The notes under the pieces were generated by a model. The model was not told the DNA's origin. It did not search any database and was given only the letters and a program-made list of their open reading frames with translations. Shown in pieces: positions 1-9,785 of a stretch of 64,000 nt of DNA. Within the stretch, counting starts at the first letter, position 1. The number at the start of each line of letters is the position of its first letter. Source of the stretch: Crocinitomicaceae bacterium (GTDB lineage Bacteria > Bacteroidota > Bacteroidia > Flavobacteriales_D > Crocinitomicaceae); contig PAQM01000028.1 of the NCBI GenBank assembly GCA_002709305.1, positions 62,001-126,000 of the forward strand. Direction: 5' to 3'. The position numbers and the translations under genes are program-made.

Positions 1-31
1 CATAGACAGTAAGTTAAAGAGCTAAATCTAT

Positions 32-51
32 AATAACATTAAAGTTATTTT
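32..51 (+). terminator. weak hairpin, possible end of an upstream gene
   Basis: A 6-bp stem (AATAAC / GTTATT) with a 6-nt loop is followed by TTTT-rich sequence. It could end transcription of a gene lying left of the window. The stem is AT-rich and short, so this is only a possibility. Confidence 0.25.
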
Positions 52-111
52 CTACTATATTTACACCTAACCAAAAATTATTTTTTATTATAAAGTTTGA
101 AAAAAGACAGT

Positions 112-1794
112 ATGCACAAAAATCAATTATCAGACATTGAAATATCTCAAAAAGCTAAAATACATCCGATTAGAGAAATAGGAGAAAAATTATCCATACA
201 AGAAGACTCGTTAGAATTATATGGGAAATATAAGGCTAAACTTCCATTAAGCTTAATAAACGAATTAGAAATTAAAAAAAATCATTTGATTTTAGTGACT
301 GCAATGACACCTACTCCATCAGGAGAAGGAAAAACAACAACATCAATAGGCCTTACTGAGGGATTAAATAAAATTGGAAAGAAAACAACTGTTGTTCTAC
401 GTGAACCTTCTTTAGGTCCTGTTTTTGGCATAAAAGGAGGTGCTGCCGGTGGAGGGTTTTCTCAGGTAATCCCAATGGAAGATATTAATCTTCATTTTAC
501 TGGAGATTTTTCAGCTATTGAAAAAGCAAATAATTTACTCTCCGCATTAATAGATAATAATCTTCAGTCAAAAATAGATAATCTTAATATTGATCCAAGA
601 ACGATATCATGGAAACGTGTTATGGATATGAACGATAGAGCACTTAGAGATATTATTATTGGATTAGGTGGTACTGGAAATGGAATACCACGACAAGATA
701 GTTTTAACATCACACCAGCGTCTGAAATAATGGCCATTCTTTGTATGGCAGAAAATTTTGAAGATCTCAAAATACGTCTAGGAAAAATTTACATAGGGCT
801 GACATTTGATAAAAAACCAATCTATGCTAGTGATTTAAAAGCAGAAAACGCAATGGCAATTTTATTAAAAGATGCTATTAAACCGAATCTAGTTCAAACA
901 ATGGAAGGAAATCCTGCTATTATTCATGGAGGGCCTTTTGCCAATATTGCGCAAGGTACAAACTCTATTTTAGCTACCAAAATAGCACTATCGTTATCAA
1001 AATATGTAGTTACAGAAGCTGGATTTGGAGCTGATTTAGGCGCTGAAAAGTTTTTAAATATAAAATGTGTGTCAAGTAAATTAAAACCAGATGCTGTTGT
1101 TTTAGTGGCTACAATTAGAGCCTTAAGGCATCATGGAGGAGCATTAAAAGAAGACTACAACAAGCCAAATATAGATTTTACAGCTAACGGTTTTGAAAAT
1201 CTAGAAAAACATATAGAGAATATTAAAAAATTCAACCTATCACCAATTGTAGCGATTAATGCTTTTCCAAATGACTCTGAAGAAGAAATAAAATTAATTC
1301 AATCTAAATGTGATAAAATTGGTGTTAAAGCTATTGTTGCTAATGGTTGGGCAAAAGGAGGAAATGGAATGATTGATCTAGCAGAAAGTGTTGTTTCTGA
1401 AATCAACTCTAAAAAAAGTGAATTTACTCAACTATATCAATGGGAATCACAAGTAAAGGACAAAATTGAAAAAATTGCAGTTGAAATTTATGGTGCTGAA
1501 GGTGTTGACTATTCAAAAAAAGCACTAGCTGAATTAGACAGAATTAATAGTCTTGGATTGAGTAGCTTACCTATTTGTATGGCAAAAACACAAAAATCAT
1601 TTTCAGATAACGATAAATTATTTGGTAGGCCTTCAGATTTTAGAATAACTGTTCGTGAATTTGAATTCGCTTCTGGTGCTGGATTTATTATCCCAATCTT
1701 AGGGAAAATGATGAGAATGCCTGGTCTACCATCTAAGCCTGCCTCTGAAAAAATGGAAATAGATAATAATGGTCAAATTTCAGGATTATCTTAA
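112..1794 (+). CDS. fhs: formate--tetrahydrofolate ligase
   Basis: This enzyme makes 10-formyl-THF from formate, THF and ATP in the cytoplasm and so feeds purine and formyl-Met-tRNA synthesis. At about 560 residues it is close to the usual length of the family. The family P-loop (TPTPSGEGKTTT, about residues 66-77) and the following REPSLGPVFGIKGGAAGGG segment are both present. The frame opens with a TTG at 97, but I chose the ATG at 112 because nothing supports the extra five residues. No folD or other C1 gene is adjacent. purN near the right end of the window uses the same cofactor product. Identification is secure; the exact start is less so. Confidence 0.95.
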   Translation: MHKNQLSDIEISQKAKIHPIREIGEKLSIQEDSLELYGKYKAKLPLSLINELEIKKNHLILVTAMTPTPSGEGKTTTSIGLTEGLNKIGKKTTVVLREPSLGPVFGIKGGAAGGGFSQVIPMEDINLHFTGDFSAIEKANNLLSALIDNNLQSKIDNLNIDPRTISWKRVMDMNDRALRDIIIGLGGTGNGIPRQDSFNITPASEIMAILCMAENFEDLKIRLGKIYIGLTFDKKPIYASDLKAENAMAILLKDAIKPNLVQTMEGNPAIIHGGPFANIAQGTNSILATKIALSLSKYVVTEAGFGADLGAEKFLNIKCVSSKLKPDAVVLVATIRALRHHGGALKEDYNKPNIDFTANGFENLEKHIENIKKFNLSPIVAINAFPNDSEEEIKLIQSKCDKIGVKAIVANGWAKGGNGMIDLAESVVSEINSKKSEFTQLYQWESQVKDKIEKIAVEIYGAEGVDYSKKALAELDRINSLGLSSLPICMAKTQKSFSDNDKLFGRPSDFRITVREFEFASGAGFIIPILGKMMRMPGLPSKPASEKMEIDNNGQISGLS

Positions 1795-1834
1795 TCCTAA
1801 ATTATAGCTGTTTTATTTAACAAATCTTTTCAAA

Positions 1835-2833
1835 ATGGTATCAATCATTATGCCCGTTAATAATTCAGCTATTTACTTATCTGAATGCATCGATTCAATT
1901 ATCAACCAATCTTATAAAGATTGGGAAATTATCGCTGTGAATAATGGTTCTAAGGATAATTCGTTAGAAATATTAAAAAAATTTGAATTAAAAGATAGAA
2001 GAATTAAAGTATACCATATTGAACAGGCAGACCTACTTAAAGCTTTAAGGATGGGCTATAATAAAAGTAAAGGAAATTATATCCACAGAATGGACTCTGA
2101 TGATAAAATGCCTAAATACAAACTTAGCATTATGGTAAAAGAGCTAGATAATTATGGTGATGGATTTGTTATTACCGGCGGAACAAAATCCTTTTCAGAT
2201 GAAAAAAAAATAGGAAATGGGTTTAAAAGATATGACGATTGGATTTGCAAAGTTTCTAAAAACAACTCACACACTTCAGAAATTTATCGAGAATGTGTTA
2301 TTCCATCTAACTGTTGGCTTATTTCTAGAAAAGATTTTGATTTAACTGGTGGTTTTAACTCTAATGTTTTTCCAGAAGACTATGATCTATGTTTTCGCTT
2401 CTATGAAAGAAAAATTCAAATTATAGGTATAGATAAAATTTTACATTTCTGGCGCGATCATAGTAATCGCATATCAAGAAATTGGAAATGTTATTTGGAT
2501 AACCGTTTCTTTAATCTTAAAACAAATTACTTCAGTAAAATTGACCGAGATTATAGTAGACCATTAGTTATATGGGGTGCTGGAAAAAATGGAAAAGATT
2601 TAATAAAACTATTTAAAAAAAACGAAGATGAAATCAACTGGGTGTGCGATAATAGAAAAAAAATTGGCAAAGATATCTACGGTATAAAAGTTCAAGATTT
2701 TTCGATTATTAAAGGTCTTAAAAGCCCACAAATAATTATTGCTGTAGCTTCCCCAAAAGATCAAAAAAAAATTGAACAATTTATTTTTTCTATAAAAAAA
2801 ATAAGTGAGATAGATTATTGGTTCTTTTCTTAA
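1835..2833 (+). CDS. family 2 glycosyltransferase with C-terminal Rossmann-like domain
   Basis: Residues 1-230 form a GT-A, family 2 glycosyltransferase. The start VSIIMPVNN is the usual first strand and nucleotide-binding loop, and DSDD at residues 87-90 is the metal/sugar-nucleotide site. From about residue 241 the protein changes character: VIWGAGKNGKDLI is a glycine-rich Rossmann loop and CDNRKKIG follows, resembling the N-terminal part of PglD-like or sugar-nucleotide-binding modules. Donor and acceptor cannot be told from sequence. The gene follows fhs after 40 bp and converges on the gene at 2887. There is no surrounding polysaccharide cluster, so a role in surface glycan or glycoprotein assembly is inference. 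Confidence 0.82.
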   Translation: MVSIIMPVNNSAIYLSECIDSIINQSYKDWEIIAVNNGSKDNSLEILKKFELKDRRIKVYHIEQADLLKALRMGYNKSKGNYIHRMDSDDKMPKYKLSIMVKELDNYGDGFVITGGTKSFSDEKKIGNGFKRYDDWICKVSKNNSHTSEIYRECVIPSNCWLISRKDFDLTGGFNSNVFPEDYDLCFRFYERKIQIIGIDKILHFWRDHSNRISRNWKCYLDNRFFNLKTNYFSKIDRDYSRPLVIWGAGKNGKDLIKLFKKNEDEINWVCDNRKKIGKDIYGIKVQDFSIIKGLKSPQIIIAVASPKDQKKIEQFIFSIKKISEIDYWFFS

Positions 2834-2886
2834 ATTATTACCAATAAAAAATATAACCTAAGTGAATAATTAATAGTCTGAAAGTT

Positions 2887-3612
2887 TTATTCAGTATGTG
2901 TTTCTTCCAAATTAATTCTAACTTTGGCATAGTATTTCTTGAGTCTTAAATTTAATTTACTTATAGAATTAGAGTACCTCTTATTAATATTACCTCCAGG
3001 GTTATATGCAGCATAATATGGAAATGGATCTCTTAATTGAATAAAGTCTCTATTTCTTATCACCAATGCTGGTAGGCTGAATTTTTCATCTCCAAAATAA
3101 CTATATCCCTCAGGGTTTTGTTGATTTTGAGGGTTAGGTGTTTTACCTTTATAAAAAAAAGTTGTATCAGACTCTACTGAACCAAATTCTGCTATAAAAT
3201 AATTGTTTGAAATTAAACCATAAGGGTTAACCAAATTCATATCAAAATCATAAAACTTAACTGAATCAATTTTACCTTCAAATAACTTTCTAGAATCTGC
3301 CATTGAAAAGAAATAGGCTTTACAGAAATCAAAATTTTCCTGAAATGCTTTTAAAATTTGAGTGTTTTGTTTTTGTTGTTTTTTTCTAACCTTATCAGCT
3401 CCTTTATTATTATGAAAACTTTCATAATATGCAATCTCTTTTTCTCTTAAATTAATTCTAATAAGTAGAAAGGCTTCTTTAAGTTTTAAAATATTCTTTT
3501 CAGCATCTTTTTTTTGTGATTTCCGAATCTCTATATTGTCTTTAATCCTTGCTCTTTCTTGAGAATAAAGACTAAAAGAAATTAAAAAAAAGAAAAGAAA
3601 AAAAACCTTCAT
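2887..3612 (-). CDS. secreted coiled-coil protein, unknown function
   Basis: A 241-residue protein with a clear signal peptide (MKVFFLFFFLISFSLYSQ). The first half of the mature protein is rich in Lys, Glu and Leu (about residues 20-110) and looks like a helical coiled coil. The second half is Tyr/Phe/Pro-rich with several Asn-Pro-Gln steps. An upstream in-frame extension into atpG exists, but I chose the ATG at 3612 because it begins the signal peptide exactly. It lies 43 bp downstream of atpG on the same strand and may be read through from the ATP synthase operon. I do not recognise a family. Confidence 0.6.
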   Translation of the reverse strand: MKVFFLFFFLISFSLYSQERARIKDNIEIRKSQKKDAEKNILKLKEAFLLIRINLREKEIAYYESFHNNKGADKVRKKQQKQNTQILKAFQENFDFCKAYFFSMADSRKLFEGKIDSVKFYDFDMNLVNPYGLISNNYFIAEFGSVESDTTFFYKGKTPNPQNQQNPEGYSYFGDEKFSLPALVIRNRDFIQLRDPFPYYAAYNPGGNINKRYSNSISKLNLRLKKYYAKVRINLEETHTE

Positions 3613-3655
3613 GAAAACTAAATTAATAAATGAAACGGTCTTAAAAAAGTTAAAA

Positions 3656-4522
3656 TTAACCCTTAAGTGCTTCTGCTCCTCCAACTATTTCTAAAATTTC
3701 ATTAGTAATAGCCGCTTGACGAGCTTTATTATAAGATAAAGTTAAACTTCTTTTTAACTCTTCAGCATTATCTGTTGCCTTATGCATAGCCGTCATTCTT
3801 GCTCCATGTTCAGATGCATGAGAATCTAGCAAGGATTTAAATAATTGTACTTTTAAAGATTTGGGAATAAGATTTTCTACTATGTCTGATTTACTTGGCT
3901 CGAAAATATAATCCCCTACATTGGTTACTTCATTAATAATTGGAGTAATAGGTAATAATTGTTCTGATTTCACCTCTTGACTTGCAGCATTAATGAAACT
4001 ATTGTAAACTAGAATAACTTTATCAAATTTTTGATTAATAAATTGGTCCATTATATTTTCTGCTATAATAGCATTATTTTCAAAAGTTAAATCAGCAAAA
4101 ATATCTTCAACACTAGAACTATCATCTTGGTAATAATTCTGAGTTTTCCTATATAAATCGTTTATTTTTTTTCCTAAGCATAAAACCTTTGTGTTTACTT
4201 CGTCATACTCTTCGATTAATTCATTAACTTTTTTAAAAATATTGTTGTTAAATCCACCACACAAACCTCTATTAGATGTTATACCAACAATTAAAACATT
4301 TTTAACTTCTCTGTTTTCAGAATAAGGATTTTCAGACAAATCAAGTGTTGCACTTAAATTACCTAAAATTTCTTGTAACTTTTCAGCATAAGGTTTCATC
4401 TGATTAATTGCATCTTGAGCTCTCTTTAACTTAGATGCTGAAACCATTTTCATTGCAGAAGTTATCTGCATAGTAGAACTAACAGAGGTAATTCGATTTC
4501 GTATTTCTTTTAAATTTGCCAT
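3656..4522 (-). CDS. atpG: F1 ATP synthase gamma subunit
   Basis: This is the central rotor shaft of F1, which couples c-ring rotation to catalysis in the alpha/beta hexamer. The 288-residue length is normal. The two conserved helices of the shaft are visible: an N-terminal one (ITSAMKMVSASKLKRAQ) and a C-terminal one (SYNKARQAAITNEILEIVGGAEAL). It is the last ATP synthase gene of the cluster. No beta (atpD) or epsilon (atpC) gene follows, so these must be elsewhere in the genome, as is common in Bacteroidota. Confidence 0.97.
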   Translation of the reverse strand: MANLKEIRNRITSVSSTMQITSAMKMVSASKLKRAQDAINQMKPYAEKLQEILGNLSATLDLSENPYSENREVKNVLIVGITSNRGLCGGFNNNIFKKVNELIEEYDEVNTKVLCLGKKINDLYRKTQNYYQDDSSSVEDIFADLTFENNAIIAENIMDQFINQKFDKVILVYNSFINAASQEVKSEQLLPITPIINEVTNVGDYIFEPSKSDIVENLIPKSLKVQLFKSLLDSHASEHGARMTAMHKATDNAEELKRSLTLSYNKARQAAITNEILEIVGGAEALKG

Positions 4523-4563
4523 GCTTTAATTATGATGATAAATAACATATAATTATCAAACCA

Positions 4564-6138
4564 TTAATATTTAGCAGCTAACTCAGAAGCAACTTTAGTC
4601 AATACATCTGTAGCTTCTTCAGAATATTTGCCTGATTTTAAAGAATTCATAATATCAGAGTGCTTAGAGTCTAAATAATTAAGATATTCAGATTCAAAAT
4701 CTTTAACCTTATCCACAGGCACATTCTGAATTAATCCTTTTGTCCCAACATATATGATAGCTATCTGCCTTTCAACTGGATATGGATCTCCCTCTTTTTG
4801 TTTTAAAATTTCAACATTACGAGCTCCCTTATCAAGTACTGATTTTGTTGCAGCATCTAAATCAGAACCAAATTTTGCAAATGCTTCCAACTCTCTATAT
4901 TGAGCTTGATCAAGTTTCAATGTCCCTGCAACCTTTTTCATCGACTTAATTTGAGCAGACCCACCTACTCGAGAAACAGATATACCAACATTAATTGCTG
5001 GTCTAATACCTGCATTAAATAAATCCCCTTCTAGAAATATTTGTCCATCTGTAATTGAAATAACATTTGTTGGGATATATGCAGAAACGTCGCCAGCCTG
5101 TGTTTCAATAATAGGAAGCGCAGTTAAAGAACCGCCACCTTTCACTTTATCTTTCAAGGATTCTGGAAGATCATTCATCTTAGATGCTATAGAATCATCA
5201 TTAATGATTTTTGCAGCACGTTCTAATAATCTTGAGTGTAAATAAAAAACATCTCCTGGATATGCCTCTCTACCTGGGGGACGACGGAGTAATAATGAAA
5301 CCTCTCTATACGCAACAGCTTGTTTAGATAAATCATCATAGATTATTAATGCTGGTCTTCCAGTATCTCTGAAATACTCTCCAATAGCAGCCCCTGTCAT
5401 AGGAGCATAAAACTGCATTGGAGCAGGATCAGCAGCATTTGCTGCAACAATAACAGTATAATCCATAGCTCCAGCATCCTCCAATTTTTTTGCTATACCT
5501 GCAACTGTTGATCCTTTTTGTCCAACAGCAACATATATACAAAAAACAGGTTCTCCTCTATCGTAAAATTCTTTTTGATTGATTATTGTATCAATAGCAA
5601 CAGTAGTTTTTCCAGTTTGACGGTCACCAATAATTAACTCTCTCTGGCCACGACCAATAGGAATCATAGCATCTACTGCTTTAATTCCTGTTTGAAGAGG
5701 TTCTGTTACTGGTTCACGAAAAATAACCCCTGGTGCTTTACGTTCAATAGGCATTTCAAATAATTCACCACCTATAGGGCCTTTGCCATCAATAGGATTT
5801 CCTAAAGTGTCAACAACGCGCCCAACCATTTTTTCACCGACGTTAACCGAAGCAATACGTCCAAGACGCTTCACAGTATCTCCCTCTTTAACTTCTGCAG
5901 AGCGTCCCAAAAGTACGGCTCCTACATTATCTTCCTCTAAGTTTAATGCTATTCCTTGAAGTCCACTATCAAACTCTATTAATTCACCATACTGAACTCC
6001 TTTAAGTCCATAAATACGAGCAATACCATCACCTATAGTTAAAACGGTACCTACTTCTTTCAGCTCTGCTTCCGAACGGAAACCTGAAAGTTGTTCTTTT
6101 AATATTGCAGATACTTCTGCTGCTTTTACTTCTGACAT
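4564..6138 (-). CDS. atpA: F1 ATP synthase alpha subunit
   Basis: Non-catalytic nucleotide-binding subunit of the F1 hexamer, 524 residues. The P-loop GDRQTGKT lies at residues 171-178. The arginine-finger segment [10 protein letters not shown] is present in the C-terminal half, and the DELSEED-side helical domain closes the protein. It lies 29 bp after atpH and 41 bp before atpG on the minus strand, in standard F1 gene order. Confidence 0.98.
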   Translation of the reverse strand: MSEVKAAEVSAILKEQLSGFRSEAELKEVGTVLTIGDGIARIYGLKGVQYGELIEFDSGLQGIALNLEEDNVGAVLLGRSAEVKEGDTVKRLGRIASVNVGEKMVGRVVDTLGNPIDGKGPIGGELFEMPIERKAPGVIFREPVTEPLQTGIKAVDAMIPIGRGQRELIIGDRQTGKTTVAIDTIINQKEFYDRGEPVFCIYVAVGQKGSTVAGIAKKLEDAGAMDYTVIVAANAADPAPMQFYAPMTGAAIGEYFRDTGRPALIIYDDLSKQAVAYREVSLLLRRPPGREAYPGDVFYLHSRLLERAAKIINDDSIASKMNDLPESLKDKVKGGGSLTALPIIETQAGDVSAYIPTNVISITDGQIFLEGDLFNAGIRPAINVGISVSRVGGSAQIKSMKKVAGTLKLDQAQYRELEAFAKFGSDLDAATKSVLDKGARNVEILKQKEGDPYPVERQIAIIYVGTKGLIQNVPVDKVKDFESEYLNYLDSKHSDIMNSLKSGKYSEEATDVLTKVASELAAKY

Positions 6139-6167
6139 TGTATATAATTTATTTTCTTATCTTAAAA

Positions 6168-6701
6168 TTAACGAACTAAACGTTTTTTTAAATTATTAAA
6201 CTGATTTGAAATAGAAGCATCTATTTCCATATCACCCATTTTTACAACGAAACCTCCAATAAGAGATTCATCTACTTGTTCTTTTATCTCTAATTTATGT
6301 TTTACAGATTTTTGAATTTTTGTAACAATAACATCTCTAACAGACTTCTCGAGAGGTACAGCTGAAGTAATTGTTATTGGGGTAATCCCTTCATAATCTT
6401 TCACCTGTAAAATGAAAGATTGAGCTATTTCTGGTAGACTAGACTCCCTTCTATTATCTGTAATTAATTTAACAAAAGATTTAGATACATCTTCAAATTG
6501 ATCAAACACTTTTTCAAAAGTTTGAATTTTTTTTTCAGCACTAATTATTGGACTTGAAATTAAGCTTTCAAAATCATTTGTACTTGTGTTTATTTGAAGT
6601 ATAAACTTCATGTCTTTCAAAACAGAACTAACTTTGTTTTGCTCTTTTGCAATTTCCATTAAAGCCTTTGCATATCTAGAAGCTACTTTTGTACTTTTCA
6701 T
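6168..6701 (-). CDS. atpH: F1 ATP synthase delta subunit
   Basis: Stator subunit at the top of F1 that joins alpha3beta3 to the b stalk, 177 residues. It has the helical N-terminal domain beginning VASRYAKALMEIAKE and the typical C-terminal segment in which ESLIGGFVVKMGDMEIDASI is the recognisable family signature. It sits between atpF (11 bp) and atpA (29 bp) in the cluster. Confidence 0.95.
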   Translation of the reverse strand: MKSTKVASRYAKALMEIAKEQNKVSSVLKDMKFILQINTSTNDFESLISSPIISAEKKIQTFEKVFDQFEDVSKSFVKLITDNRRESSLPEIAQSFILQVKDYEGITPITITSAVPLEKSVRDVIVTKIQKSVKHKLEIKEQVDESLIGGFVVKMGDMEIDASISNQFNNLKKRLVR

Positions 6702-6712
6702 GCTTGAATTTT

Positions 6713-7207
6713 CTAATTCAAATTAATATCATCAACAAGTTTATTGGCAAGTGCTTCTTGTTTTTCTGAAGAAGAAAGCTCACCTCGAACAACTTTTTCT
6801 GCAATCTCAATAGAGAAAGAAGCAACTTGAGATCGAAGGTCAGATATCGCTGATGCTTTTTCTGCATTTATTGATTCTCTTGCACTATCAACTATTTTTT
6901 TAGCCTCTTCTTTAGACTGTTTCTTTGCATCTGCTATCATTGATGCTGCAGTACTTTTTGCATCTTTCAATATTTCGTCTCTCTCTGCTTTTGCTTGTCT
7001 CAAAACTTTATCATTTTCTGCTTTCAATGATTTCATTTCTTCTCTAGTCTTCTCAGCAAGCTCTAGGGCCTCCGAAATGCTTTTTTCTCTTTCATTAACT
7101 GCATTCAAAATAGGTTTCCAAGCAAACTTTGCTAATAAAAATAACAAAGTACAAAAAACAATACCTGTCCAAAATAACAGACCCAAGTCAGGTGTTACTA
7201 AATCCAT
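6713..7207 (-). CDS. atpF: F0 ATP synthase b subunit
   Basis: Peripheral stalk subunit, 164 residues. One N-terminal membrane helix (about residues 8-27) is followed by a long charged amphipathic helix rich in Glu/Lys/Ala, which is the dimeric stalk. The segment FAWKPILNAVNEREKSI after the membrane helix is characteristic. Only one b gene is present, so the stalk is a homodimer rather than a b/b' pair. A stem-loop separates it from atpE. Confidence 0.96.
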   Translation of the reverse strand: MDLVTPDLGLLFWTGIVFCTLLFLLAKFAWKPILNAVNEREKSISEALELAEKTREEMKSLKAENDKVLRQAKAERDEILKDAKSTAASMIADAKKQSKEEAKKIVDSARESINAEKASAISDLRSQVASFSIEIAEKVVRGELSSSEKQEALANKLVDDINLN

Positions 7208-7232
7208 TTTTTTCTTTTTTTAGTTTTAAATA

Positions 7233-7264
7233 ATTCTGCCTTCACATTATGTGTCGGCAGAATT
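7233..7264 (-). other. intercistronic stem-loop between atpE and atpF
   Basis: A 9-bp perfect stem (AATTCTGCC / GGCAGAATT) encloses an inner CACA/TGTG pairing, so the structure is almost fully paired. It lies directly after the atpE stop codon. On the minus strand it is followed by ATTATTTAAAA, a poor U-run, so it looks more like an mRNA processing, stability or partial attenuation element than a full terminator. The end coordinates may be off by a base. Confidence 0.6.
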
Positions 7265-7275
7265 TATTTTACTCT

Positions 7276-7512
<237 letters not shown>

Positions 7513-7519
7513 TTACTAA

Positions 7520-8599
7520 TTAATGGTGCGACTCTTCAACAGCAGCACCTATAAATAAAGCTGATAACATAGCAAATAAATATGCTTGTAATGCAGCTAC
7601 TAACAACTCCAAAATTGAAATAAATAATGCCATAGGAACAGATAGAGCTCCCCAAGCAGCATTTTTATTTATAAAAATAATGGAAATCAAAGCTAAAATG
7701 ATAATATGTCCCGCAGTAATATTAGCGAACAAACGAATCATTAAAGCAAAAGGTTTTGTAAATATCCCAACTATCTCTATCGGAATCATAATAGGCAATA
7801 GAGCTTTTGGTACACCCGGTGGAGCAAAAATGTGGCCCCAATAATTCTTATTACCATTCACAAGAATTAAAATCAGAGTTAAAAATGCCAAGAAAAAAGT
7901 AACTGTTATATTACCTGTAAGATTCGCGCTTCCTGGAAATATAGGTATTAATCCTAAAAGGTTATTGATCCATATAAAGAAAAATATGGTTAATAAAAAT
8001 GGTACAAATTTCTTATACTTCTTTTCATTAATATTAGTCTTCGCAATTTCATCTTGAACAAATAAAATTAAAGGTTCAATGAACTTTGATAAGCCCTTCG
8101 GCGCAACAGATCCATTTTTTTTATAATACCTAGCACATGTGAACATTATTATAAATACTAAGAAAGATCCTATGAAAAGAGAAACAACATTTTTTGTAAT
8201 TGAAAAATCAAGTGGTTTTATATTTCCATGAACATGACCTCCTTCAAAGTGTAAGATTCCTGAGTCATCTAACTTATATATTTTTTCATGGAACATAGCA
8301 TATCCTTCAGCGGGTCCAGTACCTTTGTAATAATGGTTTTCTCCTTCGTGAGATGGCTCATTATGATAAAAATGTGAGGAAGAGAAGACCTTAAGACCTT
8401 CATCCGTATAAAGTATAATAGGAAGATAAATAGATACATGCTTGTCATTCAGAGTCCACAGATGCCATTCATGTGCATCTTTTACATGGTGCATAATCAT
8501 CTCACTAACATTAAAGTCCTCTTTTTCATGACCTTCCTCTGAAGCTATAACAGAGAAAGAGAATGTTATTGAACAAAAAAGTACAGCAAAATATTTCAT
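7520..8599 (-). CDS. atpB: F0 ATP synthase a subunit with periplasmic N-terminal extension
   Basis: Membrane stator subunit carrying the proton half-channels. The essential arginine is in the conserved ALMIRLFANITAGH segment. This copy is about 359 residues, much longer than the usual 240-270, because of a signal peptide and a roughly 120-residue His/Glu-rich region before the first core helix. That extension is typical of Bacteroidota AtpB. I chose the ATG at 8599 (MKYFAVLFCSITFSFS) over an upstream TTG at 8611 because it opens the signal peptide. It lies 25 bp before atpE. Confidence 0.95.
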   Translation of the reverse strand: MKYFAVLFCSITFSFSVIASEEGHEKEDFNVSEMIMHHVKDAHEWHLWTLNDKHVSIYLPIILYTDEGLKVFSSSHFYHNEPSHEGENHYYKGTGPAEGYAMFHEKIYKLDDSGILHFEGGHVHGNIKPLDFSITKNVVSLFIGSFLVFIIMFTCARYYKKNGSVAPKGLSKFIEPLILFVQDEIAKTNINEKKYKKFVPFLLTIFFFIWINNLLGLIPIFPGSANLTGNITVTFFLAFLTLILILVNGNKNYWGHIFAPPGVPKALLPIMIPIEIVGIFTKPFALMIRLFANITAGHIIILALISIIFINKNAAWGALSVPMALFISILELLVAALQAYLFAMLSALFIGAAVEESHH

Positions 8600-8756
8600 G
8601 ACTTTATCCAACTGTTAAAATCGTTTTAAAATTTCTGCGAATTTAACTAAACTTTTAATAGTGACGGCAAAAAAAAAATAAAAAACTTTTTAAAAATATT
8701 AAAACCTATTTTTCAATTTCTTTTAAAGAAAAAAAGAAACTCAAAATACGACTAAT

Positions 8757-9134
8757 TTATTTTCTTCTTATTAAGAAAATTGATTGAATTAATAACAAAA
8801 CAAGATAATGTAAAATAAATACGACAGCTATAAACCTAACCTGAAAAAGATTATACATATTATATATAACTATAGCTAAAACTGAAAGACTAAAAATAAA
8901 TTGAATAAATGATGACAATATAAATCTATTAATAAAACTCTTAGATTTTCTCCCTATTGATGGAGCTATAATTATAGAGCCTATTAAAAAAAATAAAAAA
9001 ATAAAACCGTTTATTATTAAATTCAAGAGAAGGCCATTTCCTGAAAGATCTATAAAAAAATAGAGAAATAAAATTGATTCAACTAATAACGATGATAAGA
9101 CAAATCTTCTTATGAAGAGTTTACTAGGATTCAT
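8757..9134 (-). CDS. small four-helix membrane protein in the ATP synthase cluster
   Basis: A 125-residue protein made almost entirely of four hydrophobic helices. It overlaps the end of the AtpZ/AtpI-like gene by 11 nt, which suggests coupled translation. A protein of this type commonly lies between the AtpI-like gene and atpB in flavobacteria (possibly the DUF6168 family, from memory). Position suggests help with a/c assembly or ion supply to F0, but nothing in the sequence proves it. The 157 bp between it and atpB contain AT-rich runs and no gene. Confidence 0.7.
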   Translation of the reverse strand: MNPSKLFIRRFVLSSLLVESILFLYFFIDLSGNGLLLNLIINGFIFLFFLIGSIIIAPSIGRKSKSFINRFILSSFIQFIFSLSVLAIVIYNMYNLFQVRFIAVVFILHYLVLLLIQSIFLIRRK

Positions 9135-9357
9135 CTCTATTACTAATTTTTATAACCTTGTTGATTACTAAATATAAGGATATGATTATACCAAATAAAG
9201 AAAGGCCTATTGTCCACCAACCTGTTTCAGTATTATACTCTCGATCTAAATAAACACCTAACCATGTGAAAAAAGCGATTATAACTCCCATCTGAATGAC
9301 AATAGAAGAAAAACGAGCATACTTAGAAAGGTTATTGTAATCCTTTTTAATCTTCAT
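9124..9357 (-). CDS. AtpZ/AtpI family protein
   Basis: A 77-residue protein with two membrane helices. The pattern SIVIQMGVIIAFFTWLGVYLD followed by a short loop with a Thr-Gly-Trp-Trp step and a second helix matches AtpZ/AtpI proteins, which accompany ATP synthase operons and have been linked to c-ring assembly and ion handling. A longer reading with a basic 22-residue extension is possible, but I chose the ATG at 9357, where similarity to the family begins. It overlaps the bactofilin gene by 11 nt on one side and the next membrane protein gene by 11 nt on the other. Confidence 0.8.
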   Translation of the reverse strand: MKIKKDYNNLSKYARFSSIVIQMGVIIAFFTWLGVYLDREYNTETGWWTIGLSLFGIIISLYLVINKVIKISNRDES

Positions 9358-9775
9358 TAAGAATATTAATATCAGCCTCTTTATCCGGATCTTTTTCAAG
9401 TTCCTTAAACAAAGGTTTTTCAATAAAATTGTTCATTTTACAATTCCCTGAAAATTGAGCACCTTCCTCTACTTCTAATTTAGTAGTTGATATTTGACCT
9501 TCAACAATTGCAGTAGATCTTAAGGCAAGTAATCCATCAATAGTTAATACTCCATTAACACGCCCCTCAATATCTGCATCAGCACATATTAAATCACCTT
9601 TGATACTACCTTCATCACCAATTACAACTTTAGAAGCTGATGTTACATTCCCAACAACCTCTCCATCAATTCTTAAATTAGAATCAGTAATCATATCTCC
9701 TAAAACCTTAGACCCTGAGACAATAACATTTAATCTTTCTGGACTTTCAAAAAAATCACTTCCTTTTTTCTTCAT
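9347..9775 (-). CDS. bactofilin family cytoskeletal protein
   Basis: A 142-residue protein whose centre (about residues 15-110) is a right-handed beta-helix of short turns, seen as repeating G-x-V/I-x-G-x-V/I patterns such as IDGEVVGNV, IKGDLICADADIEGRVNG and IVEGQISTTKLEVEEGAQFSG. Bactofilins polymerise without nucleotide into membrane-associated filaments. Short disordered tails flank the core, as usual. It follows sprE by 10 bp and precedes the AtpZ-like gene, an order I recall from other flavobacteria. Confidence 0.88.
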   Translation of the reverse strand: MKKKGSDFFESPERLNVIVSGSKVLGDMITDSNLRIDGEVVGNVTSASKVVIGDEGSIKGDLICADADIEGRVNGVLTIDGLLALRSTAIVEGQISTTKLEVEEGAQFSGNCKMNNFIEKPLFKELEKDPDKEADINILNED

Positions 9776-9785
9776 AACTTATAAT

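Noticed and set aside
3613-3684. Upstream extension of the coiled-coil protein into atpG
   Set aside because: The extra 24 residues precede a perfect signal peptide and overlap the conserved end of atpG.
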